Of a stretch of 64,000 nt of DNA, positions 8,987 to 17,902 are shown in pieces. Source of the stretch: Thiotrichaceae bacterium (GTDB lineage Bacteria > Pseudomonadota > Gammaproteobacteria > Beggiatoales > Beggiatoaceae). Location: contig JALXAQ010000235.1 in NCBI GenBank assembly GCA_026991885.1, forward strand, positions 1 to 64,000, in the 5' to 3' direction. The notes under the pieces are model-generated. The model did not search any database. It was given only the letters and a program-made list of their open reading frames with translations, and was not told the origin of the DNA. The translations under genes were made by a program, and so were the position numbers. The number at the start of each line of letters is the position of its first letter. Positions within the stretch are counted from its first letter, which is position 1.

Positions 8987-9643
8987 GATTGAACAAACAG
9001 GACAAGTCGGATCTTTATGTAATTTTAGTGTGCGCCATTGCATGGATAGTGCATCAAAAAGTAGCAATCGACCAGAAAGTGGATTTCCAATCCCTAATAA
9101 GATTTTTATCACTTCTACCGCTTGAATGCTACCGATGACACCCACCAAAGGCGCCAATATACCCGCCTCACTACAAACCTCCCCCTCATCTTCATTGTCA
9201 CTATATAAACAACGATAGCATGGACTTTGCGGGCTACTAGAAAAAACCGCAACCTGTCCACCCCAACGCAATGCCGCTCCCGATACTAAAGGCGTGCCAG
9301 CGTGTACACAAGCTGCGTTAATAATAAAACGAGTGGCAAAATTATCACTACAATCAACGACAACATCAATATCATCCTCTATCAAAAAATCCTCGGAAAT
9401 CGTTTGATTGATAATAGAAATCTCTACATCAGGAAATCGAGCCTGTAGCATAGACTGAGCAGAAATAGTTTTATATTGCCCAATTTGCCTTGTATCATGC
9501 ACAATTTGCCGTTGGAGATTGGACAAATCAACGCGATCAAAATCAACCAATACTAAATGCCCTACGCCCGCCGCCGCTAAATACATTGCCACAGGCGAGC
9601 CTAAGCCACCAAGCCCAATGATTAACACTTTTTTCTCGTCCAA
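8984..9643 (-). CDS. MoeB/ThiF/HesA-type adenylyltransferase, N-terminally short
   Basis: A 219-aa E1-like enzyme. Features are VLIIGLGGLGSPVAMYLAAAG (ATP-binding), DFDRVDLSNLQRQIVHD, DCSDNFATRF, and two zinc CxxC motifs (CYRC and CPVC). It probably adenylates the C-terminus of MoaD. Family members usually begin about 25-30 residues earlier with an R-Y-x-R-Q segment; here a TAG stop lies six codons before the chosen TTG start (9643), so that segment is missing. An AGGAG overlapping the map stop is a good ribosome binding site for the TTG. It lies between map and moaD. Confidence 0.88.
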   Translation of the reverse strand: MDEKKVLIIGLGGLGSPVAMYLAAAGVGHLVLVDFDRVDLSNLQRQIVHDTRQIGQYKTISAQSMLQARFPDVEISIINQTISEDFLIEDDIDVVVDCSDNFATRFIINAACVHAGTPLVSGAALRWGGQVAVFSSSPQSPCYRCLYSDNEDEGEVCSEAGILAPLVGVIGSIQAVEVIKILLGIGNPLSGRLLLFDALSMQWRTLKLHKDPTCPVCSI

Positions 9644-9658
9644 ACCGAAGGTGGGCTC

Positions 9659-10432
9659 CTATGGTTGTTGTTCATGGTCACCAAGGGTGAGGACTTGAGC
9701 CCCAGTATTTGTTACCAAAATAGTATGCTCCCATTGCGCCGAAAGATTATGATCTTTAGTCACCACAGTCCACTTATCTGGTAACTGCTTGACATGTCGC
9801 TTACCGGCATTGATCATGGGCTCAATAGTAAAAGTCATACCGGGTTGTAATAAAACATCCTCAGCCTTTGAGTTATGATAATGTAAAACCTGGGGCTCTT
9901 CATGAAATTTGCGGCCTATCCCATGTCCACAATACTCCTCTACGACAGAACACTTTTTGGAGAGCGCATAACGTTGAATCGCCTGACCGATATCACTTAA
10001 ATGGCCACCAGGTCTGACTTGACGGATGCCTATCCATAAACAATCATAAGCGATCTCTACCAAGCGTTTAGCACGGACACTGGGTTTACCAATGATAAAC
10101 ATTCGACTGGTATCACCATGATAGCCATTTTTCATAACCGTAATATCAAGATTAACAATATCACCGTTTTTCAATTTTCTTTTGCCAGGCACACCATGAC
10201 AAACTTGATGATTGACTGAAGTGCAAATAGACTTAGGAAATCCCTTATAATTTAAAGGGGATGGGATAGCTTGTTGTGTATTAACAATATAATCATGGCA
10301 TAAGCGATCCAACTCATCAGTTGTCACACCCACTTGTACATAAGGCGTGATCATATCCAACACGTCAACAGCTAAGCGTCCTGCAACGCGCATTTTTTCA
10401 ATTTCTTCAGGGGTTTTTAGAGAGATATCCAT
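9659..10432 (-). CDS. map: Methionine aminopeptidase, type I
   Basis: A 257-aa protein; start placed at the ATG at 10432 (MDISLKTPEEIEKMR), matching the family N-terminus, since a longer reading frame upstream has no conserved content. Metal ligands sit in NLDITVMKNGYHGDTSRMF (two Asp), GHGIGRKFHEEPQVLHY (His, with conserved HEEP) and MTFTIEPM / WEHTILV (Glu). It removes N-terminal Met from nascent proteins. It is divergent from rpsB, the common gammaproteobacterial arrangement. Confidence 0.97.
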   Translation of the reverse strand: MDISLKTPEEIEKMRVAGRLAVDVLDMITPYVQVGVTTDELDRLCHDYIVNTQQAIPSPLNYKGFPKSICTSVNHQVCHGVPGKRKLKNGDIVNLDITVMKNGYHGDTSRMFIIGKPSVRAKRLVEIAYDCLWIGIRQVRPGGHLSDIGQAIQRYALSKKCSVVEEYCGHGIGRKFHEEPQVLHYHNSKAEDVLLQPGMTFTIEPMINAGKRHVKQLPDKWTVVTKDHNLSAQWEHTILVTNTGAQVLTLGDHEQQP

Positions 10433-10597
10433 GACAGTAGATTGTTTTGATAAGCATTTTATGGTATAAAACCTGCCTTTACAATTGTCCAAGATAAATC
10501 TTGGACTCCAAAATAGTAAATTGGGATGCTCGCACGATGACTCAATATATGGAGAGTCTGGAGGATTAACCCAATTGGAGCAACAAAACACATACCT
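10433..10597. promoter_or_regulatory. Divergent map/rpsB intergenic region
   Basis: 165 bp between divergent map and rpsB must hold both promoters. It contains a palindromic repeat (10487-10506 with an outer TCC flank). I see no strong Shine-Dalgarno immediately before rpsB; rpsB leaders in proteobacteria are often autoregulated by S2, but I cannot define the structure here. Confidence 0.45.
10487..10506. repeat. GTCCAAG palindromic repeat, copy 2
   Basis: Exact consensus core GTCCAAGATAAATCTTGGAC, followed by TCC. It is located in the map/rpsB divergent region. Confidence 0.9.
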
Positions 10598-11356
10598 ATG
10601 AACAACATATCAATGCGTCAAATGCTGGAAGCAGGGGTACATTTTGGTCACCAGACACGTTACTGGAATCCCCAAATGGCCCCGTATATTTTTGGGGAAC
10701 GTAATAAAATTCACATCATTAACCTTGAAGAAACGTTGCCTATGTTTAATGAGGCGACGAATTTTTTGGGTCAACTCGCTGCCAAAAAAGGCACCATTTT
10801 ATTTGTTGCTACAAAACGTGCCGCACAAGAGCCCATTAAAGAGGCCGCTATTCGCTGTGGAATGCCTTACGTGAATCGCCGTTGGCTAGGGGGTATGCTG
10901 ACCAATTTTAAAACGGTCAAAGCCTCTATCAAGCGTCTCAAAGATTTAGAGATGATCACACAGGATGGGACTCTAGATCGCTTAACAAAAAAAGAGGCCT
11001 TGTCGCTGAGTCGTGAATTAGAAAAACTGGAGCGTAGCTTGGGCGGGATTAAGGATATGAATGGCCTGCCTGATGCCCTATTTATCATTGATGTGGGCAA
11101 TGAAAAAATTGCGGTTAAAGAAGCGACCAAATTGGCTATTCCCGTTAGCGGTGTTGTAGATACTAACAATAGCCCCGCGAATATTGATTATGTCATCCCC
11201 GGTAATGATGATGCCATTCGTGCTATCACCTTATATGCTAATGGGATAGCAGATGCCATTCTTGATGCTCGCCAAGCGACTTCACAAATGCCTGAAGAAG
11301 AGAGCGACGATTTCGTGGAGGTTGAGGAAACTCAGCCAACTGATGAGCCTAGCTAA
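10598..11356 (+). CDS. rpsB: 30S ribosomal protein S2
   Basis: A 252-aa S2. [19 protein letters not shown] aligns in register with the E. coli N-terminus, fixing the start; [28 protein letters not shown] and the internal coiled coil are diagnostic. The C-terminal tail is acidic ([14 protein letters not shown]). It is the first gene of the rpsB-tsf-pyrH-frr block. Confidence 0.98.
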   Translation: MNNISMRQMLEAGVHFGHQTRYWNPQMAPYIFGERNKIHIINLEETLPMFNEATNFLGQLAAKKGTILFVATKRAAQEPIKEAAIRCGMPYVNRRWLGGMLTNFKTVKASIKRLKDLEMITQDGTLDRLTKKEALSLSRELEKLERSLGGIKDMNGLPDALFIIDVGNEKIAVKEATKLAIPVSGVVDTNNSPANIDYVIPGNDDAIRAITLYANGIADAILDARQATSQMPEEESDDFVEVEETQPTDEPS

Positions 11357-11358
11357 AT

Positions 11359-11378
11359 GTCCAAGATAAATTTTGGAC
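11359..11378. repeat. GTCCAAG palindromic repeat, copy 3
   Basis: GTCCAAGATAAATTTTGGAC with one change from consensus, followed by TCC, starting 3 bp after the rpsB stop, in the rpsB-tsf gap. Confidence 0.88.
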
Positions 11379-11411
11379 TCCTATTTTATTGTATTGAAAC
11401 AAGAGGAAAAT

Positions 11412-12281
11412 ATGAAAATTTCAGCAGCATTGGTTAAAGAGCTGCGTGAACGCACCGGTGCGGGCATGATGGAATGCAAAAAAGCACTGGTGGAAAGTGG
11501 GGGTGATATTGAAGCCGCCATTTCCGCGATGCGTAAATCCGGTCAAGCCAAAGCCGCCAAAAAAGCGGGACGAATCGCAGCCGAAGGTTTGATTGTCATA
11601 CAGCAAGATAGCAAGCATGCTGCAATGGTCGAAGTCAATTCCGAGACAGATTTTGTCTCTAAAGGCGATGACTTCAAAGATTTTTGTGACGCTGTGGCTG
11701 CGACGGTTTTACGCGATTGTCCTAACAACTTGGAAAGCCTGATGGCGGCAAACTTGGTTGGTGGCGAAAAAAGCATTGAAGATGCACGTAAAGATTTAAT
11801 TGGCAAAATCGGTGAAAATGTCAATGTGCGGCGGTTTGCTCTCATGGAAACCGGCAATTTGGCAGTCTATTTACATGGAACACGGATTGGTGTCTTAGTA
11901 AATATACGCGGTGGTAATGCACAATTAAGCAAAGATATTGCCATGCACATTGCAGCGAGTCGTCCAATGTGTGTATCTGCCTCACAAGTGCCTGCCGAGA
12001 CAATTGCGAAAGAAAAAGAAATTTTTGCAGCACAAGCGGCTAATAGTGGTAAACCGGCTAATATCATTGAAAAAATGGTCGAGGGGCGCCTTAAAAAGTT
12101 TTTAGGCGAAATCACACTATTGGGTCAGCCGTTTGTCAAAGACCCTGATCAAAGTGTCGAAAAATTGCTCAAAGCCAATCAAGCCAGCGTTGCACATTTT
12201 GAACGTTTTGAAGTCGGTGAAGGGATTGATAAAAAAAGCGAAAACTTTGCTGATGAAGTGATGCAGCAAGTGCAGGGTTGA
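11412..12281 (+). CDS. tsf: Elongation factor Ts
   Basis: A 289-aa EF-Ts. The start at 11412 ([26 protein letters not shown]) follows an AGAGGA ribosome binding site; an in-frame ATG 13 codons upstream falls in the repeat and is rejected. Conserved [13 protein letters not shown] and [12 protein letters not shown] segments are present. It exchanges GDP on EF-Tu. Confidence 0.98.
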   Translation: MKISAALVKELRERTGAGMMECKKALVESGGDIEAAISAMRKSGQAKAAKKAGRIAAEGLIVIQQDSKHAAMVEVNSETDFVSKGDDFKDFCDAVAATVLRDCPNNLESLMAANLVGGEKSIEDARKDLIGKIGENVNVRRFALMETGNLAVYLHGTRIGVLVNIRGGNAQLSKDIAMHIAASRPMCVSASQVPAETIAKEKEIFAAQAANSGKPANIIEKMVEGRLKKFLGEITLLGQPFVKDPDQSVEKLLKANQASVAHFERFEVGEGIDKKSENFADEVMQQVQG

Positions 12282-12286
12282 TAAAA

Positions 12287-12466
12287 GCGACGCAGAGCGT
12301 CGCTACAGGCATTCCCACGCAGAGCGTGGGAACGAGAACCCTGCTGATTTTTGGTTTCTCGTTCCCATGCTCTGCGTGGGAATGCCTGCCTCGACGCTCT
12401 GCGTCGAATTTTTCTCGTTCCCATGCTCTGCGTGGGAATGCCTGCCTCGACGCTCTGCGTCGAATT
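12287..12466. repeat. Palindromic CRISPR-unlike repeat cluster between tsf and pyrH (56-bp tandem plus inverted copy)
   Basis: The 206-bp tsf-pyrH gap is almost entirely repeat. Two perfect 56-bp tandem copies lie at 12355-12410 and 12411-12466, and a closely related inverted copy at about 12287-12338. Each unit has two small palindromes, TTCCCATGCTCTGCGTGGGAA-like and CGACGCTCTGCGTCG. The sequence would fold into a chain of GC-rich hairpins. A truncated copy of the first palindrome lies before bioA near 61362-61373. Reading frames across it are artefacts of the repeat. Confidence 0.9.
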
Positions 12467-12488
12467 TTAAAAAACGAAAAAAAAAACC

Positions 12489-13217
12489 ATGTCTGAAATT
12501 TCCATAGTCTATCATCGAGTGTTACTAAAATTTAGCGGCGAAGCCTTGATGGGTCAAGCTAAATTTGGTATTGAACCAGAAATAATGTCCCGTATGGCGC
12601 AAGAAGTCCATGAACTTGTGCGCCTTGGTGTACAATTAGGTATTGTCATCGGTGGAGGCAATATTTTTCGCGGAGTGGGCTTGACTGCCAGTGGCATTGA
12701 TAGAGTATCGGCAGATTATATGGGCATGTTGGCAACCGTGATGAATGGATTAGCCATGCAAGATGCTCTACAAAAAGCCGGAATTGATACCCGCCTCATG
12801 TCCGCCATTCCCATGTCAAGCGTTTGTGAAGATTACACCCAACGAAATGCTATCAGCCACTTAGAAAAGGGGCGAGTAGTGATTTTTGCAGCAGGAACGG
12901 GCAATCCTTATTTTACCACCGATTCGGCAGCCAGTTTACGCGCCATTGAAATCGGTGCCGATTTAATGATAAAAGCCACGAAAGTTGATGGCGTTTATAG
13001 TGCTGATCCGGTTACCGAACCAACCGCCAAGCGTTTTTCACGCTTAACCTATAATGAAGTCATACAACGTGGCTTAGGTGTGATGGATACCACCGCTGTC
13101 GTTTTGTGTCGAGATAATAATATGCCGCTACGGGTGCTTAATATGAATAAAACGGGTGCGCTTGTCCGTGCCATTAGTGGTTTTGATGAAGGAACGCTGG
13201 TTGAGGGAGAAGGCTGA
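12489..13217 (+). CDS. pyrH: UMP kinase
   Basis: A 242-aa hexameric bacterial UMP kinase. [23 protein letters not shown], and [38 protein letters not shown] are all intact. It makes UDP for nucleotide and cell-wall precursor synthesis. Only the upstream 56-bp repeats separate it from tsf, so repeat folding could affect its expression. Its stop overlaps the frr start. Confidence 0.98.
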   Translation: MSEISIVYHRVLLKFSGEALMGQAKFGIEPEIMSRMAQEVHELVRLGVQLGIVIGGGNIFRGVGLTASGIDRVSADYMGMLATVMNGLAMQDALQKAGIDTRLMSAIPMSSVCEDYTQRNAISHLEKGRVVIFAAGTGNPYFTTDSAASLRAIEIGADLMIKATKVDGVYSADPVTEPTAKRFSRLTYNEVIQRGLGVMDTTAVVLCRDNNMPLRVLNMNKTGALVRAISGFDEGTLVEGEG

Positions 13218-13783
13218 TGAATGAAATGATTGATATAACTATAAAAGATGCAGAAGAGCGAATGCACAAAAGCATCAAAGCACTAAAAGCCGAATTTATT
13301 AAAATTCGTACAGGGCGAGCCCATACCAGTCTGCTCGAACATATTCTTGTTCCTTATTACGGCAACGATACACCTATTAATCAAGTCGCCAATATCAATG
13401 TGCTAGATTCACGGACACTAGGTGTCACACCTTATGAAAAAACAATGGTAGGAACCGTAGAAAAGGCGATTCGGGATTCTGATTTGGGCTTAAATCCGAC
13501 TAATGTTGGAAATTTGCTACGTGTACCTTTGCCACCGATGACAGAAGAGCGGCGACGTGATTTAGTCAAAGTGGTGCGCCATGAGGCTGAAGGGGCACGA
13601 GTTGCCATTCGCAATATACGCCGTGATGCCAATCAGGATTTCAAAGAATTGATGAAAGAGGGAGATATTTCCAAAGATGAGGCGCATCATAGTGAAGAAT
13701 TGATTCAAAAGTTGACGAATAAATTCATTGCTGAAGTTGATGCCGTGTTGCACGAGAAAGAAGCCGAATTAATGGAAGTTTAA
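13217..13783 (+). CDS. frr: Ribosome recycling factor
   Basis: RRF with [26 protein letters not shown] at the N-terminus and [11 protein letters not shown]-type [18 protein letters not shown] in the middle. Two starts are possible. The ATG at 13217 overlaps the pyrH TGA and has GAGGGAG 7 bp upstream, giving 188 aa. The ATG at 13226 gives exactly the 185-aa E. coli length. It splits post-termination ribosomes together with EF-G. Confidence 0.97.
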   Translation: MNEMIDITIKDAEERMHKSIKALKAEFIKIRTGRAHTSLLEHILVPYYGNDTPINQVANINVLDSRTLGVTPYEKTMVGTVEKAIRDSDLGLNPTNVGNLLRVPLPPMTEERRRDLVKVVRHEAEGARVAIRNIRRDANQDFKELMKEGDISKDEAHHSEELIQKLTNKFIAEVDAVLHEKEAELMEV

Positions 13784-13809
13784 CATATTTAAGGAGTCCA
13801 GAATAACTG

Positions 13810-14532
13810 ATGATTTTACCACGCCATATCGCCATCATCATGGATGGTAACGGTCGCTGGGCTAAAAAAAGGCACTTGCCGCGCAATGCCGGACATAAAG
13901 CCGGAGTCGATGCAGTACGTCGAGTGATCAAATTATGTGGAGAACACGGCATTGAAGCATTAACCTTGTTTGCCTTTAGCAGCGAAAACTGGCAACGTCC
14001 CAAACAAGAAGTCAATTTGTTGATGGATTTGTTTATGACTGCGTTGCAACGAGAAATTAAGTCATTACATAAAAACAAGGTGCGTTTACGCTTTATTGGC
14101 GCCCGCGAAGCTTTTTCAGATAAATTGCAAAAATTGATTGCCGACGCCGAAAAATTGACTGAACACAATACCGGTTTAAATTTGAGAGTGGCAGCCAATT
14201 ATGGTGGACGCTGGGACATTATTGAGGCGGCAAAAAGCCTCGCTAAACAAGTCGAACAAGGTACGCTGCGAAGTGAAGATATTAATGACAGTCTCTTTGC
14301 GACACACTTATGTTTGGCAGATTTACCTGAGCCAGATTTATTTATTCGTACCAGTGGCGAAAAACGGATCAGTAATTATTTATTATGGCAATTGGCTTAC
14401 ACAGAATTATATTTTACTGATACTTTATGGCCTGATTTTGATAAAGAGACTTTTATGCAGGCATTAGAATTTTTTAACAACCGTCAACGTCGCTTTGGAC
14501 GTACCGCTGAACAACTCAAAAAAAATGCTTAA
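13810..14532 (+). CDS. uppS: Undecaprenyl (di)phosphate synthase
   Basis: A 240-aa cis-prenyltransferase. HIAIIMDGNGRWAKKR contains the catalytic Asp; FAFSSENWQRP and the C-terminal DLFIRTSGEKRISNYLLWQLAYTELYF are hallmark segments. It makes C55-PP for peptidoglycan and O-antigen carriers. An AAGGAGTCC half-repeat precedes it, with the ribosome binding site inside it. It overlaps cdsA by 8 bp. Confidence 0.98.
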   Translation: MILPRHIAIIMDGNGRWAKKRHLPRNAGHKAGVDAVRRVIKLCGEHGIEALTLFAFSSENWQRPKQEVNLLMDLFMTALQREIKSLHKNKVRLRFIGAREAFSDKLQKLIADAEKLTEHNTGLNLRVAANYGGRWDIIEAAKSLAKQVEQGTLRSEDINDSLFATHLCLADLPEPDLFIRTSGEKRISNYLLWQLAYTELYFTDTLWPDFDKETFMQALEFFNNRQRRFGRTAEQLKKNA

Positions 14533-15352
14533 GCAACGTCTGCTCACCGCTATTATTTTAATTCCCCTCATCGTGTGGATATTATCTTTATCTACGCAAA
14601 TAGTCGCTTATGTTTTTATGAGTATTGTTGTGCTGGGGGCATGGGAATGGGCTGGCTTGTCTGGGATCAAGCGGAATCTTTATGCCCTTGTACTCGCCTT
14701 AGTGCTATTAATGCTTTACTGGTTTTGGCAGCAACAGTCAACTACAAGCGTTCTGTCTATGTCTATTTATATATTATTATTAGCAGCAGGCTGTTTGTGG
14801 TGGCTATTGGCACTCTATTGGGTATTGCGTTATCAACAAGGGCAGTCTTTGGTGCCGACTTCACCGATTATTAAGGCTTTACTGGGTTTTTTCATTTTAT
14901 TACCGGCTTGGATGGCTTTATTAATTCTGCATAAAGAGTATGGCTGGCACTCGGTCGTTTTTCTGTTAGTCTTGATTTGGGCTGCCGATAGTGGTGCTTA
15001 TTTTGCGGGAAGACGCTGGGGTGCCAGAAAATTGGCTGACAAAATCAGCCCAGGAAAAACTTGGGAAGGAGTGGCAGGTGCCTTAGTAATGAGTTTAATC
15101 ATTTCGCTCGCTTATGCCCTGTCAATGCCATTGATAACATCATTTTTTTTATTCATGTTATTATGTTTGCTGACTGTGTTGGCATCGATTTTGGGAGATC
15201 TGTTGGAGAGTTTGTTTAAGCGTCAAATGAATATCAAAGATAGTGGGCAAATTTTGCCTGGTCATGGTGGCATACTTGATCGCATTGACAGTCTGACTTC
15301 GGCAGCCCCAATTTTTGTGACTGGCCTTATTTTACTCGGAACTCTGTTTTGA
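14525..15352 (+). CDS. cdsA: Phosphatidate cytidylyltransferase
   Basis: A 275-aa multipass membrane enzyme making CDP-diacylglycerol. The start is placed at 14525 ([15 protein letters not shown]), inside the end of uppS; the in-frame upstream ATG adds 10 non-conserved residues. It has about eight hydrophobic helices and the C-terminal CDP-alcohol signature ([26 protein letters not shown]). Confidence 0.97.
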   Translation: MLKQRLLTAIILIPLIVWILSLSTQIVAYVFMSIVVLGAWEWAGLSGIKRNLYALVLALVLLMLYWFWQQQSTTSVLSMSIYILLLAAGCLWWLLALYWVLRYQQGQSLVPTSPIIKALLGFFILLPAWMALLILHKEYGWHSVVFLLVLIWAADSGAYFAGRRWGARKLADKISPGKTWEGVAGALVMSLIISLAYALSMPLITSFFLFMLLCLLTVLASILGDLLESLFKRQMNIKDSGQILPGHGGILDRIDSLTSAAPIFVTGLILLGTLF

Positions 15353-16503
15353 AAAAAATTACCATACTAGGTGCCACTGGCACCATCGGTATCAATACGC
15401 TCGATGTTATTAAACGGCATTCAGATGATTTTGAAGTTGTCGCGTTGACAGGACATCGACAGATTGATCGTTTAGCGGCCCTCTGTTTAGAATGGTCGCC
15501 CCGCTACGCGGTGATGCCAGATTCGGACGCGGCGGCGCAACTTGAGCAACGTTTGAAAAATACTGGGGTGCAAGTTTTAAGCGGCACTTCGAGTCTGAGT
15601 CAAGTAGCGAGTTTGCCTGAAGTCGATATAGTGATGGCTGCGATAGTGGGTGCCGCAGGTTTATTGCCCACTTTAGCCGCCGCTCAAGCGGGTAAGCGTG
15701 TTTTATTGGCTAATAAAGAGGCTTTGGTCATGTCAGGGCAATTGTTTATGGATGCCGTGCGCGTGAGTGGGGCTGAGTTGTTACCGATTGATAGTGAACA
15801 TAATGCTGTTTTTCAATGTATGCCACCAACCCCCTCGGGTATCAGCCGTATATTACTAACCGCCTCTGGCGGGCCTTTTCGCAGCTATCCGATTGAACAA
15901 TTGCATGATGTCACCCCAGATCAAGCTTGTGCCCACCCAAATTGGAATATGGGGCGCAAAATCTCGGTGGATTCGGCCACGATGATGAATAAAGGATTGG
16001 AAATCATTGAGGCTTGTTGGTTATTTTCCGCGCCACCGGAGCAGATAGATGTGATATTACATCCACAAAGTGTGATTCACTCAATGGTTGAATATGTAGA
16101 TGGCTCAGTGTTGGCACAATTAGGCAACCCAGATATGCGGACTCCGATTGCTTATGCCTTGGCTTGGCCAGATCGTATTGAGTCAGGCGTTTCCCGTTTA
16201 AATCTAATTGATATTGCCCGTTTGGATTTTGAGGCGGTTGATTTTGAGCGTTTTCCCTGCTTAAAGTTAGCTTATGAGGCTATGTTAGCAGGTGGCACGA
16301 CGAGTACCATTTTGAATGCTGCCAACGAAGTCGCTGTAGAGGCTTTTTTGCAAGAACGTTTGCGCTTTACTGCTATCCCTAAAGTCATTGAAACGACTTT
16401 ATCCCAATTAACCGGGCGTATGGCTAATTCTTTGGAGATCATTCTTGAAGATGATGCCCGTGCTCGTGAGTTGGCTTCTGAGGCAGTGATAACGGATAAT
16501 TGA
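15349..16503 (+). CDS. dxr: 1-deoxy-D-xylulose-5-phosphate reductoisomerase
   Basis: A 384-aa DXR of the MEP isoprenoid pathway. NADPH site GATGTIG, substrate/metal segments [13 protein letters not shown] and LTASGGPF, and the [13 protein letters not shown] helix are present. It starts with TTG at 15349, overlapping the cdsA TGA by 4 bp (TTGA), so the two are translationally coupled. Confidence 0.97.
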   Translation: MKKITILGATGTIGINTLDVIKRHSDDFEVVALTGHRQIDRLAALCLEWSPRYAVMPDSDAAAQLEQRLKNTGVQVLSGTSSLSQVASLPEVDIVMAAIVGAAGLLPTLAAAQAGKRVLLANKEALVMSGQLFMDAVRVSGAELLPIDSEHNAVFQCMPPTPSGISRILLTASGGPFRSYPIEQLHDVTPDQACAHPNWNMGRKISVDSATMMNKGLEIIEACWLFSAPPEQIDVILHPQSVIHSMVEYVDGSVLAQLGNPDMRTPIAYALAWPDRIESGVSRLNLIDIARLDFEAVDFERFPCLKLAYEAMLAGGTTSTILNAANEVAVEAFLQERLRFTAIPKVIETTLSQLTGRMANSLEIILEDDARARELASEAVITDN

Positions 16504-16507
16504 AAAT

Positions 16508-17842
16508 ATGATGTTATTTGTACAAGCATTACTCGCTTTTATAGTCGTTATCGGCATTTTAGTGACTGTACATGAATTCGGTCACTATTGGGTCGCACGA
16601 CGTTTAGGTGTAAAAATTCTGCGTTTTTCAGTTGGCTTTGGAAAACCGCTTTTCAAGCGCCGCTTTGGCAAAGATAAAACTGAATTTGTCATTGCAGCCC
16701 TCCCCTTGGGCGGTTATGTTAAAATGCTTGACAAGCGCGAAGGTGATGTTGCACCTGAAGAATTGCACCGAGAGTTTAATCAACAATCATTGGGAGTGCG
16801 TGCTGCTATTGTTGTCGCCGGTCCCCTTTTTAATTTCTTGTTCGCTATCATTGCTTATACCGTCATGTATATGCTCGGAGTGACAGGCATCGCCGCTGTG
16901 GTCGGAGAAGTGACGCCCCAAAGTTTGGCAGAACAAGCTGGATTTCAATCCGGCTATCAGATTCTTGCCGTCAATGAGCAGCCCACAGCGCGTTGGGATA
17001 ATGTCATACAAGCGACATTACAGCAACTGCTGGATGATGAACAAGAATTTTTATACAGCGTCAAAAATCAGCAAGGCGACGAATATGATTTAACTTTGAA
17101 TTTACAGGGTGTTACAATTGACGACATGGCACAAGGGGCGTTTTTTGACAAACTAGGTATGCGCCCCTTTTCGCCACCTTGGCCAGCCATTATCGGTGAA
17201 ATTACACCAGACAGTGCTGCTGAAAGGGCGGGATTACAGCCGGGTGATAAGATGATTGCTATGGATAATCAACCCATTAGCGATTGGAGCACTTGGGCAA
17301 AGTATGTCAGTGAACGACCCGGGCAAGACATCGAAGCTGAAATTGAACGAAATAATCAAAAACTAATATTAATCCTGCGGCCTGAAAATGTGAATGGCAA
17401 AGGACGTATGGGAGTTTATGCACCTTATTTCGTGACAGAACGTTATAATTTATGGGGTTCATTCACCAAGGGGGTTGAAAAAACCTGGGACATTAGCGTA
17501 TTAACCTTGCGCGTCATGGTCAAAATGTTGACCTTGCAAATCTCGCCCAAGCATATCAGTGGACCTATTACGATTGCCCAATTTTCGGGACGGTCGGCTG
17601 AACTTGGCATTGTTGTCTTTTTATCCTTTTTAGGATTAGTCAGTGTCAGCTTAGGTGTTATCAACTTGTTACCCGTTCCTTTGCTTGATGGGGGACACCT
17701 ATTCTTATATTTAATTGAATGGATTAAGGGTAATCCCGTCACTGAAAACACGGAATTTTTCTTACAACGGATTGGTTTGACTTTATTAATTGGCTTGATG
17801 GGACTGGCGATATTTAATGATTTAGAACGCCTGTTCAACTAA
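16508..17842 (+). CDS. rseP: Site-2 zinc metalloprotease RseP (RIP protease)
   Basis: A 444-aa inner-membrane protease. Zinc motif H22-E-F-G-H26 in the first TM helix; two periplasmic PDZ domains (about 125-205 and 210-290); the third metal-ligand motif NLLPVPLLDGGHL near the C-terminus. It cleaves anti-sigma factors such as RseA within the membrane. The gene follows dxr with a 4-bp gap. Confidence 0.97.
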   Translation: MMLFVQALLAFIVVIGILVTVHEFGHYWVARRLGVKILRFSVGFGKPLFKRRFGKDKTEFVIAALPLGGYVKMLDKREGDVAPEELHREFNQQSLGVRAAIVVAGPLFNFLFAIIAYTVMYMLGVTGIAAVVGEVTPQSLAEQAGFQSGYQILAVNEQPTARWDNVIQATLQQLLDDEQEFLYSVKNQQGDEYDLTLNLQGVTIDDMAQGAFFDKLGMRPFSPPWPAIIGEITPDSAAERAGLQPGDKMIAMDNQPISDWSTWAKYVSERPGQDIEAEIERNNQKLILILRPENVNGKGRMGVYAPYFVTERYNLWGSFTKGVEKTWDISVLTLRVMVKMLTLQISPKHISGPITIAQFSGRSAELGIVVFLSFLGLVSVSLGVINLLPVPLLDGGHLFLYLIEWIKGNPVTENTEFFLQRIGLTLLIGLMGLAIFNDLERLFN

Positions 17843-17852
17843 TCTTTTGGTA

Positions 17853-17878
17853 GGAGTCCAAGATTTATCTTGGACTCC
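17853..17878. repeat. GTCCAAG palindromic repeat, copy 4 (fully symmetric)
   Basis: GGAGTCCAAGAT / ATCTTGGACTCC, a perfect palindrome with 12-bp arms around TT, 10 bp after the rseP stop and before bamA. It could act as a hairpin in the mRNA. Confidence 0.92.
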
Positions 17879-17902
17879 TAAATAATTTCGTGACGATACG
17901 AT

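Noticed and set aside
12355-12466. Possible CRISPR array
   Set aside because: The 56-bp units are adjacent without unique spacers; tandem palindromic repeats, no cas genes nearby.
12278-12515. Overlapping reading frames on both strands through the tsf-pyrH gap
   Set aside because: They translate the palindromic repeat units (repeated HSHAERGN-like peptides); no gene evidence.
13432-14198. Minus-strand frames opposite frr and uppS
   Set aside because: Low-complexity shadow translations of essential plus-strand genes.
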